Positions 7,947 through 15,356 of a stretch of 17,068 bases of DNA are shown here, piece by piece. Both the position numbers and the translations under genes were made by a program. Numbering within the stretch: position 1 is the stretch's first letter; every line of letters begins with the position of its first letter. The notes under the pieces were generated by a model that saw only the letters and a list, made by a program, of their open reading frames with translations, was not told the origin of the DNA and ran no database searches. This DNA is from Bacteroidia bacterium (GTDB lineage Bacteria; Bacteroidota; Bacteroidia; Bacteroidales; P3). The stretch covers positions 1-17,068 of the forward strand of contig BNXT01000015.1 of NCBI GenBank assembly GCA_025999775.1. Direction: 5' to 3'.

Positions 7947-8720
7947 ATGGGCATGCTGACTTTCTTAGGAACCGGTACGTCGCAAGGCATCCCTGTGATA
8001 GCTTGTGAATGTGAGGTCTGTCGGTCTGCCGATGCCAAAGATAAACGCTTGCGTTCGTCCGTACTTTTACAGATGGACGCTATGCAACTCACTATCGATG
8101 CAGGTCCTGACTTTCGTCAGCAAATGCTCCGTGCCAACGTTAAACGATTGGATGCGGTGTTGTTGACCCATGCCCATTTTGACCATATTGGCGGGTTAGA
8201 TGACGTGCGGTCTTTTAATTATTTACAGAAGTTACCTACGCCTATTTACGGCAATTCACAGGCTATTTCCGGCTTACAACGCACCTTTGACTACGCTTTT
8301 CGTAAAACCGACTACCCCGGACTGCCGGAATTTCAACTGCATACCGTTAATGCCGCACAACCATTCCTTATCCGACAACAAACAATCATACCCATAGAGG
8401 CTTTACACCACAAGCTCCCAATATTAGGCTACCGTATTGGCGACTTAGCATACCTCACAGATGTTAAGACTATGACACCTAAAGAATTGCTTAAGATAAA
8501 AGGTGTTAATACACTTATTATCAATGCGTTAAAAAAAGAAAACCATTTCTCCCATTTGCGTCTTAGCGAAGCTTTAACGATCATTCGGCACGTCGAACCC
8601 AAGCAAGCTTTCTTAACGCATATCAGTCATTTCATGGGGCTACATGAAGTCATTGAACCGACACTTCCCGCTAATGTGCGTTTCGCTTATGACGGACTAA
8701 CGGTGTCCTTTGAAGGGTAA
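7947..8720 (+). CDS. MBL-fold metallo-hydrolase, PhnP-like
   Basis: A 257-residue cytoplasmic metallo-beta-lactamase-fold hydrolase, probably a phosphodiesterase of the PhnP-like group. It opens with LTFLGTGTSQGIP, the usual start of this family. Cys20, Cys22 and Cys25 (CECEVC) match the structural zinc site of PhnP-like proteins. H75, H77, D79 and H80 form the HxHxDH metal motif. Asp51 (IDAGPDF), a later LHH, YLTD and LTHISH supply the remaining metal-ligand regions. The open frame extends back to 7815, but that extension crosses the promoter. I chose ATG 7947; ATG 7953 (MLTFLG) is equally plausible. The end lies 3 bases from the end of the converging membrane-protein gene, with no visible terminator between. 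The substrate is not predictable from sequence; a role in phosphonate use is unsupported because no phn genes are nearby. Confidence 0.88.
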   Translation: MGMLTFLGTGTSQGIPVIACECEVCRSADAKDKRLRSSVLLQMDAMQLTIDAGPDFRQQMLRANVKRLDAVLLTHAHFDHIGGLDDVRSFNYLQKLPTPIYGNSQAISGLQRTFDYAFRKTDYPGLPEFQLHTVNAAQPFLIRQQTIIPIEALHHKLPILGYRIGDLAYLTDVKTMTPKELLKIKGVNTLIINALKKENHFSHLRLSEALTIIRHVEPKQAFLTHISHFMGLHEVIEPTLPANVRFAYDGLTVSFEG

Positions 8721-8723
8721 AAA

Positions 8724-9707
8724 TCAATCAATATTTGTATAAAACCATTTTGCCATTTTCGTTTCACTCCAAGCGCTGGTCAGTTTGACTAATCCGAACA
8801 TCACAATAAACATGAAGATAATCCGAAAAATAAACACTCCTGTGTAATGACCGCCAATCGAGATCATGAGCAAGGAATCTTCTATGAGGCTATGGCAAAG
8901 CGACAGTAGCGCCAACGAATAGAACACGTCTTTTTTGCTTAATCGTCCCTGCTTAACTTCGTTGATGATAAGTCCGCCGCCGTAAGCAAGTCCTAAGGTC
9001 ATCCCAACGACAATAATAGGAATAGCATCATTACCTATACCGAGTATCTTCAACAAGGGCGACAATATACGGTTGATAAAATCAATCACTTTGATGCGTT
9101 TAAGTATATCTATAATGATGATTAGCGCCGTAATCCATACAGCGATAAATCCGTAGTTTTTAGCTTCATGCAATGCCCATTGCCCATACGTCTGGTTTTC
9201 AGGTGTTTCAAATAATTGGATGGCTGTCGGAGCGTCTTGTAATGTGCCTGTCAACTGATAAATCTGATGAAGTAGAATGCCCGCTACGAAGGCAAACACG
9301 AATCGCCACAAGAATATAAACACGAATTTAACACCGGCTTTTTTAGCAACCATCAACTCAATAGGAAAGGTATGAGCGATTAGCATGACAAGGGTTAGCG
9401 TAGTTATTTGAGCTATGTTGAGCGGCGCGCTGGCAACAATGGAAAAAAAGGCTATAATACCGCCATAAATATTGGCAATCATCGTTGACGCCCACACCAA
9501 GCCCATTTCACCGGGTAAACCCATCAGTTCCATCATCGGCGCAAGCGCCATACCTACGTAGTCAATAAGTCCGGTCTCCTGCAAAACTTTAACAATAATA
9601 GTAATCGGTATCATAAACCGAAACATGTATAAACTGGTCTGATAACCCTGTTTTAGCCAACTCCAAATTATCTGTAGAATAGGATGTCGTAGATTCATTG
9701 TACTCAT
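8724..9707 (-). CDS. Nucleoside-recognition (Gate) domain membrane protein
   Basis: A 327-residue inner-membrane protein with roughly eight hydrophobic segments in two similar halves. The first half carries FRFMIPITIIVKVLQETGLIDYV and the conserved-looking IANIYGGIIAFFS. The second half carries the run VWITALIIIIDILKRI, then GLAYGGGLIINE and LLSLCHSLIEDS. This is the pattern of two Gate (nucleoside-recognition) domains, related to SpmA/SpmB-like and nucleoside-transporter proteins. The transported molecule is unknown. Its ATG overlaps the TGA of the upstream gene as ATGA (9704-9707), a sign of translational coupling. ATG 9698 is a possible alternative start. It is the last gene of the minus-strand operon. 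Confidence 0.82.
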   Translation of the reverse strand: MSTMNLRHPILQIIWSWLKQGYQTSLYMFRFMIPITIIVKVLQETGLIDYVGMALAPMMELMGLPGEMGLVWASTMIANIYGGIIAFFSIVASAPLNIAQITTLTLVMLIAHTFPIELMVAKKAGVKFVFIFLWRFVFAFVAGILLHQIYQLTGTLQDAPTAIQLFETPENQTYGQWALHEAKNYGFIAVWITALIIIIDILKRIKVIDFINRILSPLLKILGIGNDAIPIIVVGMTLGLAYGGGLIINEVKQGRLSKKDVFYSLALLSLCHSLIEDSLLMISIGGHYTGVFIFRIIFMFIVMFGLVKLTSAWSETKMAKWFYTNID

Positions 9708-10351
9708 AGTTTAGCGAAAGTTCGCTGATCAATAATAATATCGAAAATTTCTGAAGTAAAAAAACACTTGAAAGAAAGTGCGTTCTGCATATCATCAAAT
9801 ATTTGTATCTGATGTGTATTTTGTAAAACACGATGAAGCAATTCCGAACAAAATAGCGTAGTTGTGTCTCTCATGTTGAATGTCAAGTCGAAAGCCGGAT
9901 GTAGTGAAAGATAGCGATAGGCTTCACTAACGATAGCTTGGATGTTCCCTCTTTTTAGTCGCATAGCCACAAAACTGTGTGGTTTGGCTTCTTTCAAGAA
10001 CGTTTCCAATGTACATATTTGTACCCCGTCTTGCTCCGATAGAGAGCCTGAAATCGAATGTATTACAGCCAATTGAGCCGTATCGCCGACCAAAATGCCA
10101 CAATGCGAAACCCCACAAGCGCCACCCCCATTCTCTAACAATAAACTCGCTAATCCATAGCCCATCCGAAAGACAAAATCACCCGCTTGCAGTCGCTGCA
10201 TGTCCTCAAACACAAGCGTTTGTTCTTGTAACAGCGTATCTACGCACTTCAGCTTGCTGTATCGATACAAAAAAAACGAAATTGATAGGATGACAATCAC
10301 TACTAAGCAACTACTGCCTAACAAGATGGCTTTCCTATTCACAAAACACAA
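9704..10351 (-). CDS. Membrane-anchored permuted NlpC/P60-like (YiiX/C92) hydrolase
   Basis: A 215-residue protein with one N-terminal transmembrane anchor (about residues 8-29) and an outside domain. GDFVFRMG, then SHCGILVG (His83), then a late LFCSELLHRVL (Cys168) follow the circularly permuted papain-like order of the YiiX/DUF830 (peptidase C92) family. There the His precedes the Cys. Family members are thought to be thiol hydrolases or acyltransferases acting on cell-envelope or lipid substrates; the substrate here is unknown. No ATG is available before the anchor. The frame opens after an in-frame TAA at 10357-10355 with TTG at 10351, and GTG at 10342 is the next option. The lipoprotein gene upstream ends 14 bases before it, and the Gate-protein gene overlaps its stop by 4 bases, so the three form an operon. 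Confidence 0.8.
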   Translation of the reverse strand: MCFVNRKAILLGSSCLVVIVILSISFFLYRYSKLKCVDTLLQEQTLVFEDMQRLQAGDFVFRMGYGLASLLLENGGGACGVSHCGILVGDTAQLAVIHSISGSLSEQDGVQICTLETFLKEAKPHSFVAMRLKRGNIQAIVSEAYRYLSLHPAFDLTFNMRDTTTLFCSELLHRVLQNTHQIQIFDDMQNALSFKCFFTSEIFDIIIDQRTFAKL

Positions 10352-10365
10352 GCGTTAGAGGTTTG

Positions 10366-10785
10366 TTACCATTGGTTGTCATCGGTAATTTTCCACTGTC
10401 CATTGACTTTTTGCAAGGAATATTTCATTTGGGACATCATACCTTCAATAGGCTGTCCATTGTCAAGAAAAATGACTATAACAACCGCTGTTTCTTTGTC
10501 ACCTGATATTTCGGCAGGCTGTGCTTTCTTCTCATATTTGGAATATTGAGTTAAAAGTTCTTGCTTTTCAAGCGTTAATTCTCTATCGGCAACCTCTTGT
10601 TCAATCTTGGCGATCTCCTCAGCTTTCGTTGGAGCGGCAAGCGTTTTCATTGTTGTATAGTCCTGTTGAAACATAGCCGTAGCATACAATTCAGCTACTT
10701 GTTCAGGTGTTTGACCAGAATTGGCACAAGAAAATGCAAGTATTCCACAAACAATAATGGCAAAAATTTTAAGAGAGGTTTTCAT
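10366..10785 (-). CDS. DUF4878-like lipoprotein
   Basis: A 139-residue predicted lipoprotein. It has a signal peptide with a basic start (MKTSLKIF), a hydrophobic core and a lipobox-like AFSC, so Cys20 would be lipidated. The rest follows the NTF2-like DUF4878 pattern: TPEQVAELYATAMFQQDYTTMKTLAA at the start of the domain, a charged helix, then strands TAVVIVIFLDNGQPIEG, MKYSLQKVNGQWKI and a short tail. The function of the family is unknown. An open frame extends upstream to 10848, but the 21 extra residues cross the promoter boxes and would bury the signal peptide, so I use ATG 10785. It is the first gene of the minus-strand operon. Confidence 0.82.
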   Translation of the reverse strand: MKTSLKIFAIIVCGILAFSCANSGQTPEQVAELYATAMFQQDYTTMKTLAAPTKAEEIAKIEQEVADRELTLEKQELLTQYSKYEKKAQPAEISGDKETAVVIVIFLDNGQPIEGMMSQMKYSLQKVNGQWKITDDNQW

Positions 10786-10804
10786 AACTATTTTTTTTAT
10801 GTGA

Positions 10805-10875
10805 TTTGAATTTGCAAATTTACGTAAAAATTTTGGATTGTACGCCAAAATATATCAAAAAATTGCGTAAATTTG
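10805..10875 (+). promoter_or_regulatory. Candidate promoters for the fused carbamoyl-phosphate synthase gene
   Basis: Two candidates are visible. Candidate 1 has TTTG at 10805-10808, a 19-base spacer and AAATTTTG at 10828-10835 (one mismatch to TAnnTTTG); it would give a leader of about 50 bases. Candidate 2 is a perfect TAAATTTG at 10868-10875 but lacks a well-spaced TTG and would leave a leader of only about 11 bases. Both overlap the minus-strand promoter region, so the two transcripts compete for about 110 bases. I saw no riboswitch-like structure. Confidence 0.4.
10815..10850 (-). promoter_or_regulatory. Promoter for the minus-strand lipoprotein operon
   Basis: Read on the minus strand, a perfect -7 box TAAATTTG covers 10822-10815. 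A TTTTGG at 10850-10845 provides the TTG of the -33 element (10848-10846), with a 23-base spacer. The leader to ATG 10785 would be about 23 bases. Confidence 0.5.
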
Positions 10876-10892
10876 CAGAAAAAAACGCAATT

Positions 10893-13800
10893 ATGGAATA
10901 TCGCTATAAATCGGCACAGTTAATTTTAGATGACGGCAGTGTTTTTGAGGGGTTCATCTTTGGCGCCGAGCGTATGGAAGTAGGAGAAGTGGTTTTTAGC
11001 ACAGCGATGACCGGCTATCCGGAAAGTCTTACCGACCCGTCTTACGCAGGACAGATGGTCGTACTCACCTACCCTCTCATTGGTAACTACGGCGTACCTT
11101 CGCGCACGTTTACCGACGAAGGTATTGCTACACTAATGGAAAGCGAACGTATTCATGCTAAAGCCATCATTATTAGTGAATACAGTTATGAATTTAGTCA
11201 CTGGAATGCAGTGGAAAGCTTGGATTCATGGCTTAAAGATGAAAATATACCCGGACTTTTTGGCATCGACACACGGGCGCTGACGAAAAAACTGCGCGAA
11301 CAAGGCGTGATGATGGGTAAAATAGTCATCGCTAATACAACGGAACAACAAACGGAGCCTTTTTTCGATTATGATACTATAAACTATGTAGCACAGGTAT
11401 CCACCAACGAAGTAACCGTTTATGGTGATAAACCCAATCAAAAGCGGGTTATCTTGGTGGATTGCGGCGTAAAGCATAATATCATTCGGGGTTTACTCAA
11501 GCGCAACCTCACCGTAATACGCGTACCTTGGAACTACGATTTCACGACTTTAGATTACGACGGCGTATTCATTTCCAATGGTCCCGGCGATCCTGACCAG
11601 TGTATGGAAGCCGTTCTGAACATCCGGAAAGCCTTGTCCGGCAATAAACCTATTTGTGGTATCTGTATGGGTAACCAACTGTTAGCCAAAGCCGGTGGCG
11701 CCTCCACTTTCAAACTCAAGTACGGACATCGCAGTCACAACCAACCGGTACGCTTGGTCAATACCAATCGCTGCTTTGTTACGTCTCAAAACCACGGTTA
11801 CGCGGTAGATACTACTACTTTATCGGACGAATGGGAAGCCTTGTTTGTCAATATGAATGACAACACCAATGAGGGTATCCGGCATAAAACCAAGCCTTTT
11901 TTCACGGCACAGTTTCATCCGGAAGCGTGTAGCGGTCCAACCGACACTGAATTTATCTTCGATCTCTTTGCCGAAGCTTTGACTACAGGCGTATTGAAAC
12001 CCCAACAACAATGGGCTATTTGCGCAACATCGTCGAATCAAGACCCCACCGTATCACGTCCTAAGAAAGTATTGGTATTAGGTTCCGGCGCACTAAAGAT
12101 CGGTGAAGCCGGCGAATTTGACTACTCCGGATCGCAGGCGCTCAAAGCACTCAAAGAAGAAGGTATCAAAACGATCCTCATCAATCCCAATATTGCCACT
12201 GTACAAACATCGGAAGGCGTTGCTGATAAAGTTTATTTTTTGCCGGTAACCCCCTATTTTGTTGAACAAGTTATTGCTAAAGAGCGCCCCGAAGGTATTT
12301 TGCTCGCCTTTGGAGGTCAAACTGCTCTCAACTGTGGCGTAGCCCTCTATCGAAACGGCATCTTAGGCAAGTATAATACCACCGTATTAGGTACGCCTGT
12401 ACAGGCAATCATGGATACCGAAGACAGGGAGTTGTTTGTAAAGCGATTGGACGAAATTGATGTTAAAACCATTAAAAGCGAAGCGGTTAATAATCTTGAG
12501 GATGCTCGTAAAGCCGCACAAACATTGGGGTATCCGGTCATCATACGGGCAGCGTACGCATTAGGTGGGTTAGGCTCCGGGTTTTGCGATAACGAAGAGG
12601 ATTTAAACGCCTTGACCGAAAAAGCCTTTGCTTTTTCGCCGCAGGTATTAGTCGAAAAGAGCCTTAAAGGATGGAAAGAAGTGGAGTATGAAGTCGTCCG
12701 CGACCGCTTTGATAACTGCATCACGGTGTGTAATATGGAGAATTTTGACCCGCTCGGAATCCATACCGGCGAAAGTATCGTCATAGCGCCTTCACAGACA
12801 CTCAATAATACCGATTACCACAAGCTTCGCGAAATTGCAATAAAAATCGTTCGCCACATCGGTATTGTCGGCGAATGTAACGTACAGTATGCCTACGACC
12901 CTCAAAGTGAAGATTATCGTGTGATAGAAGTCAATGCACGTCTCAGTCGTTCGTCCGCATTGGCATCCAAAGCTACCGGCTACCCCTTGGCGTTTGTAGC
13001 CGCTAAATTAGGCTTGGGTTATGGACTTTTTGACCTAAAAAACTCTGTAACAAAGACTACCTCCGCCTTTTTTGAACCGGCTTTAGACTATGTCGTTTGT
13101 AAGCTGCCACGCTGGGATCTGAGTAAGTTTCACGGCGTTTCAAGAGAAATCGGCTCCAGTATGAAATCCGTCGGTGAAGTGATGGCTATTGGTCGTACCT
13201 TTGAAGAGGCTATCCAAAAAGGACTGCGTATGATAGGGCAAGGCATGCACGGATTTGTTAATACTACTGAAGTAAGCGGCGATATTGATACCGAACTGAA
13301 AACGCCGACCGACAGCCGTATCTTTATCATTAGTAAGGCGTTCAATGCCGGTTATTCCGTAGAACAAATCTACGAACTCACCAAAATAGATCGCTGGTTT
13401 CTACAAAAATTATACCATCTAACAACTACCAATATTCAACTAAAAGCCTATAATAACCTGCCGGATGTCCCGGATGCACTATTAAAAAGCGCTAAAATGC
13501 AGGGTTTTTCAGACTTTCAGATTGCGCGTGCCGTGCTCAAAGAAGCTACCGATATGGAGCAAGCGTCACTACAAGTACGACAAAGTCGAAAACTACGAGG
13601 TATTTTACCGGTGGTAAAGCAAATAGACACCTTGGCAGCCGAATATCCGGCACAAACCAACTACCTTTACCTCACTTACAGCGGTACCGAAAACGATGTT
13701 CACTACTTGGGCGACCGTCGTTCTATTGTTGTATTAGGGTCAGGCGCCTACCGTATTGGTAGCTCTGTGGAATTTGACTGGTGTGGTGTACAAGCATTGA

Positions 13801-15260
13801 ACACGATTCGTAAAGAGGGCTGGCGCTCCATCATGATCAACTACAACCCTGAAACGGTGTCCACAGATTATGATATGTGCGACCGATTGTACTTCGACGA
13901 GCTGACCTTTGAACGGGTGATGGATATCCTCGACCTTGAAAATGCACATGGCGTCATTGTCTCCACAGGCGGTCAAATCCCCAATAATTTGGCAATGCGC
14001 TTGGATTCTCAACATATCAATATCCTTGGCACAACAGCAAAAAATATCGACAATGCCGAAGATCGAGAGAAATTCTCAGCCATGTTAGACCGTATTGGTG
14101 TTGACCAGCCCAGATGGCGGGAACTCTCCTCCATGGAGGACATCAATGAGTTTGTCAACGAAGTCGGATTTCCTGTATTGGTGCGCCCAAGCTACGTACT
14201 GAGCGGCGCCGCAATGAATGTTTGCTCCAATCAGGATGAATTGGAACGCTTCTTGAAATTAGCAGCTAATGTTAGTAAAAAACATCCGGTTGTTGTTAGT
14301 CAATTTATTGAAAATGCCAAAGAAATTGAGGTTGATGCCGTTGCCAATAAAGGCGAGATTGTGATGTATGCAATAAGCGAGCATATTGAATTTGCGGGGG
14401 TGCACTCCGGCGATGCAACCATTCAATTTCCGTCACAAAAACTCTATGTCGAGACGTTTCGCCGCATCAAGCTTATTACTAAGAAAATTGCACGCGAACT
14501 CAATATTTCCGGTCCTTTCAACATCCAATATCTTGCAAAAGATAATGATATAAAGGTTATTGAATGTAATCTACGCGCTTCACGCAGTTTTCCGTTTGTA
14601 AGCAAGGTATTGAAAATCAATTTCATAGAATTAGCTACTAAAATCATGTTAGGACTACCTGTTGAACGTCCCAACAAGAGCGATTTTGATTTAGATTACG
14701 TTGGTATTAAGGCTTCGCAATTTTCGTTTAGTCGTTTACAGAAAGCCGATCCTGTATTGGGTGTGGATATGGCATCCACCGGAGAGGTCGGTTGCCTGGG
14801 TAATACGCTCCCTCAAGCGGTGCTCACAAGTATGTTATCGGTAGGTTATAGCATCCCTGAAAAAGGCATACTCCTATCCACGGGGTCAGCCAAGCAAAAA
14901 GCGGCTTTATTGGATTCCTGTAAAGACCTTGCCGAAAAAGGGTATCCGTTGTATGCTACCGGCGGTACACATCGGTTTTTGAAAGAAAACGATATCGAAA
15001 ACACTTTAGTTTATTGGCCAAGTGAAGACGGACAACCAAAGGCATTAGACCTGATGCATCAACACAAAATTGACTTAGTCATCAACGTACCTCGAGACCT
15101 GACAGCCTTAGAACTTGCGAATGGCTATAAAGTGCGGCGTACAGCGATAGATCTTAATATCCCTTTACTGACGAATGTTCGTTTGGCAGATGCGTTCATT
15201 CATGCGTTTGTAACACTACGACCGGACGATATTCCTATCAAGAGTTGGCAGGAATACTAA
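10893..15260 (+). CDS. carAB: Single-chain carbamoyl-phosphate synthase (CarA-CarB fusion)
   Basis: A 1455-residue enzyme that makes carbamoyl phosphate from glutamine, bicarbonate and two ATP for pyrimidines and arginine. Residues 1-360 are CarA: an N-terminal small-subunit domain (LILDDGSVFEG, GYPESLTDPSYAGQ) and a class I glutaminase with SNGPGDP, Cys258 (CGICMGNQ), His342 and Glu344 (QFHPEA). A linker of about 30 residues (361-390) joins CarB. CarB has a first ATP-grasp half from residue 391 (VLVLGSGALKIGEAGEFDYSGSQ, IRAAYALGGLGSG, VIEVNARLSRSSALASKATGYP). An oligomerisation region follows, then a second half from 944 (GAYRIGSSVEFDWCG, VRPSYVLSGAAMNV, VIECNLRASRSFPFVSK). An MGS-like regulatory domain covers about 1325-1455. 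No stop or frameshift separates the parts. The glutaminase triad is intact, so it should use glutamine. Wording of the CarB part resembles eukaryotic CAD/CPS1 closely. The open frame reaches back to 10806, but the CarA homology starts at ATG 10893 and the extension crosses promoter boxes. Confidence 0.95.
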   Translation: MEYRYKSAQLILDDGSVFEGFIFGAERMEVGEVVFSTAMTGYPESLTDPSYAGQMVVLTYPLIGNYGVPSRTFTDEGIATLMESERIHAKAIIISEYSYEFSHWNAVESLDSWLKDENIPGLFGIDTRALTKKLREQGVMMGKIVIANTTEQQTEPFFDYDTINYVAQVSTNEVTVYGDKPNQKRVILVDCGVKHNIIRGLLKRNLTVIRVPWNYDFTTLDYDGVFISNGPGDPDQCMEAVLNIRKALSGNKPICGICMGNQLLAKAGGASTFKLKYGHRSHNQPVRLVNTNRCFVTSQNHGYAVDTTTLSDEWEALFVNMNDNTNEGIRHKTKPFFTAQFHPEACSGPTDTEFIFDLFAEALTTGVLKPQQQWAICATSSNQDPTVSRPKKVLVLGSGALKIGEAGEFDYSGSQALKALKEEGIKTILINPNIATVQTSEGVADKVYFLPVTPYFVEQVIAKERPEGILLAFGGQTALNCGVALYRNGILGKYNTTVLGTPVQAIMDTEDRELFVKRLDEIDVKTIKSEAVNNLEDARKAAQTLGYPVIIRAAYALGGLGSGFCDNEEDLNALTEKAFAFSPQVLVEKSLKGWKEVEYEVVRDRFDNCITVCNMENFDPLGIHTGESIVIAPSQTLNNTDYHKLREIAIKIVRHIGIVGECNVQYAYDPQSEDYRVIEVNARLSRSSALASKATGYPLAFVAAKLGLGYGLFDLKNSVTKTTSAFFEPALDYVVCKLPRWDLSKFHGVSREIGSSMKSVGEVMAIGRTFEEAIQKGLRMIGQGMHGFVNTTEVSGDIDTELKTPTDSRIFIISKAFNAGYSVEQIYELTKIDRWFLQKLYHLTTTNIQLKAYNNLPDVPDALLKSAKMQGFSDFQIARAVLKEATDMEQASLQVRQSRKLRGILPVVKQIDTLAAEYPAQTNYLYLTYSGTENDVHYLGDRRSIVVLGSGAYRIGSSVEFDWCGVQALNTIRKEGWRSIMINYNPETVSTDYDMCDRLYFDELTFERVMDILDLENAHGVIVSTGGQIPNNLAMRLDSQHINILGTTAKNIDNAEDREKFSAMLDRIGVDQPRWRELSSMEDINEFVNEVGFPVLVRPSYVLSGAAMNVCSNQDELERFLKLAANVSKKHPVVVSQFIENAKEIEVDAVANKGEIVMYAISEHIEFAGVHSGDATIQFPSQKLYVETFRRIKLITKKIARELNISGPFNIQYLAKDNDIKVIECNLRASRSFPFVSKVLKINFIELATKIMLGLPVERPNKSDFDLDYVGIKASQFSFSRLQKADPVLGVDMASTGEVGCLGNTLPQAVLTSMLSVGYSIPEKGILLSTGSAKQKAALLDSCKDLAEKGYPLYATGGTHRFLKENDIENTLVYWPSEDGQPKALDLMHQHKIDLVINVPRDLTALELANGYKVRRTAIDLNIPLLTNVRLADAFIHAFVTLRPDDIPIKSWQEY

Positions 15261-15265
15261 GGAAC

Positions 15266-15286
15266 AATTGAGAATTGAGAATTGAA
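15266..15286 (+). repeat. Heptamer tandem array AATTGAG x3
   Basis: Three consecutive 7-bp units begin at 15266, 15273 and 15280; the last reads AATTGAA. The array lies just after the stop of the fused synthase gene, in a spacer between converging genes. It forms no convincing terminator hairpin. Confidence 0.75.
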
Positions 15287-15321
15287 AAATGTAATAATTA
15301 GAAGATTTTGTTTCGACACAT

Positions 15322-15356
15322 TTCATTATTCATTGTTCATTATTCATTATTCATTA
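15322..15356 (+). repeat. Heptamer tandem array TTCATTA x5
   Basis: Five 7-bp units begin at 15322, 15329, 15336, 15343 and 15350; the second reads TTCATTG. The last unit provides the stop codon of the aminotransferase gene (TAA on the minus strand, 15356-15354). The array pairs with the AATTGAG array 36 bases away. A related but imperfect patch (TAATGAATAATTCAATTC) lies at about 7813-7830, after the OmpA remnant. Confidence 0.8.

Noticed and set aside
8705..8740. Bidirectional terminator between the converging MBL and Gate-protein genes
   Set aside because: Only a 4-bp CCTT/AAGG stem is visible, with no proper T run, so it is too weak to call.
10786..10892. Extensions of the lipoprotein (to 10848) and of the fused synthase (to 10806)
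   Set aside because: Both cross the divergent promoter boxes. The first would hide a lipoprotein signal peptide, and the second adds residues before the CarA start that match nothing in the family.
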